A stretch of DNA of 32,871 bases from Pseudomonas kielensis. Lineage in GTDB: Bacteria > Pseudomonadota > Gammaproteobacteria > Pseudomonadales > Pseudomonadaceae. The DNA lies in contig NZ_JACMYG010000044.1 in the NCBI RefSeq assembly GCF_014236655.1, forward strand, positions 1-32,871, in the 5' to 3' direction. Below are positions 32,671-32,871 of the stretch, piece by piece. A program made the position numbers and the translations under genes. The notes under the pieces are model-generated. The model searched no databases, was not told the DNA's origin, and saw nothing but the letters and a program-made list of their open reading frames with translations. The number at the start of each line of letters is the position of its first letter. Within the stretch, counting starts at the first letter, position 1.

Positions 32671-32871
32671 GGACGCTCCCATCCACAAACCAGAGGTCTC
32701 AACATGCCATAGTGGAAGGGCTTCAGAAACCACAAACCAAGAGGAGCGTCCGGTATGAAAATTATGACCGTTGGTATCGACTTGGCGAAAAATGTATTTC
32801 AGGTGCACGGTGTTAATGAACATGGCAAGACTGTTCTGAGGAAGCAACTCAAGCGCGACCAGGTCGCCACT
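32671..32871 (+). mobile_element. Left end of an IS110-family element, cut by the window
   Basis: About 84 bases precede the transposase gene and hold an inverted repeat, GGACGCTCC (32671-32679) with GGAGCGTCC (32743-32751), and the decamer CCACAAACCA twice (from 32683 and 32730). The element starts in or just after the intron's domain V/VI. A short leader is more like the IS1111 subgroup. The other end lies outside. Confidence 0.65.
32755..32871 (+). CDS. IS110-family transposase, N-terminal part
   Basis: 39 codons, cut by the window edge. MKIMTVGIDLAKNVFQVHGV is the typical start of IS110/IS1111 DEDD transposases, with the first catalytic Asp in GIDLAK. GAGGAG lies upstream. The rest is outside, so its integrity is unknown. 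Confidence 0.88.
   Translation, partial: MKIMTVGIDLAKNVFQVHGVNEHGKTVLRKQLKRDQVAT

Overview
The window reads as the chromosome of a gammaproteobacterium, most likely Pseudomonas or a close relative. The best taxonomic marker is an MvaT/MvaU-type H-NS-like protein (30209-30574). The YnjBCD-type ABC transporter, the HvfABCD/bufferin-type operon, the TrkH potassium transporter and the style of the chemoreceptor fit this. Much of the window is accessory: it holds one intact IS30 element, an IS110-family element cut by the window edge, a wrecked group II intron with another element inside it, and remnants of IS5, Tn3-family and IS630 transposases.

Layout. 1-858: promoter, small multipass membrane protein and small lipoprotein. 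1382-1795: a solitary flgB. 1796-3051: no recognisable gene. 3052-7844 (minus): radical SAM protein and a ynjB-ynjC-ynjD ABC transporter behind one promoter. 8147-8617: IS5 remnant. 8870-12038: HAD-type dehalogenase, alpha/beta hydrolase with an Asp nucleophile, AhpD-like protein and a divergent TetR regulator with paired operator-like sites. 12155-13101: Tn3 and IS630 remnants. 13157-16916 (minus): a GGDEF-EAL protein broken by one extra base, and a chemoreceptor with a related sensor domain. 16979-19585 (minus): bufferin operon bufA-bufB-bufC-doxX. 20151-21472 (minus): a Cys-rich NPCAAK-repeat exported protein and an EGGSDR-repeat exported protein. 21509-22433: ECF sigma factor and a tiny zinc-finger anti-sigma. 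22727-23817: IS30. 24138-27335: two rSAM/selenodomain-type transferases, a DUF547 protein and a patatin. 27728-30064: a truncated copper-type P-ATPase and a divergent trkH. 30209-32871: mvaT, its terminator, the broken group II intron and the start of an IS110 element.

The most interesting signal is a shared promoter. TGTAAC, sixteen bases, then a CATC-type hexamer occurs ahead of the membrane protein/lipoprotein pair (1-28), the radical SAM-ynjBCD operon (7817-7844), the NPCAAK protein (20523-20550) and the EGGSDR protein (21445-21472). A one-mismatch form lies ahead of the transferase/DUF547/patatin operon (24138-24165), and weaker -10 versions precede the bufferin operon (19558-19585) and the sigma gene itself (21509-21536). 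I infer that the ECF sigma factor encoded at 21607 runs all of these as one local regulon. It would join copper-buffering RiPP production (known for the bufferin family) to a second Cys-rich exported protein, an ABC importer with a radical SAM enzyme, and an envelope/lipid operon. The role of the regulon in metal or envelope stress is inference.
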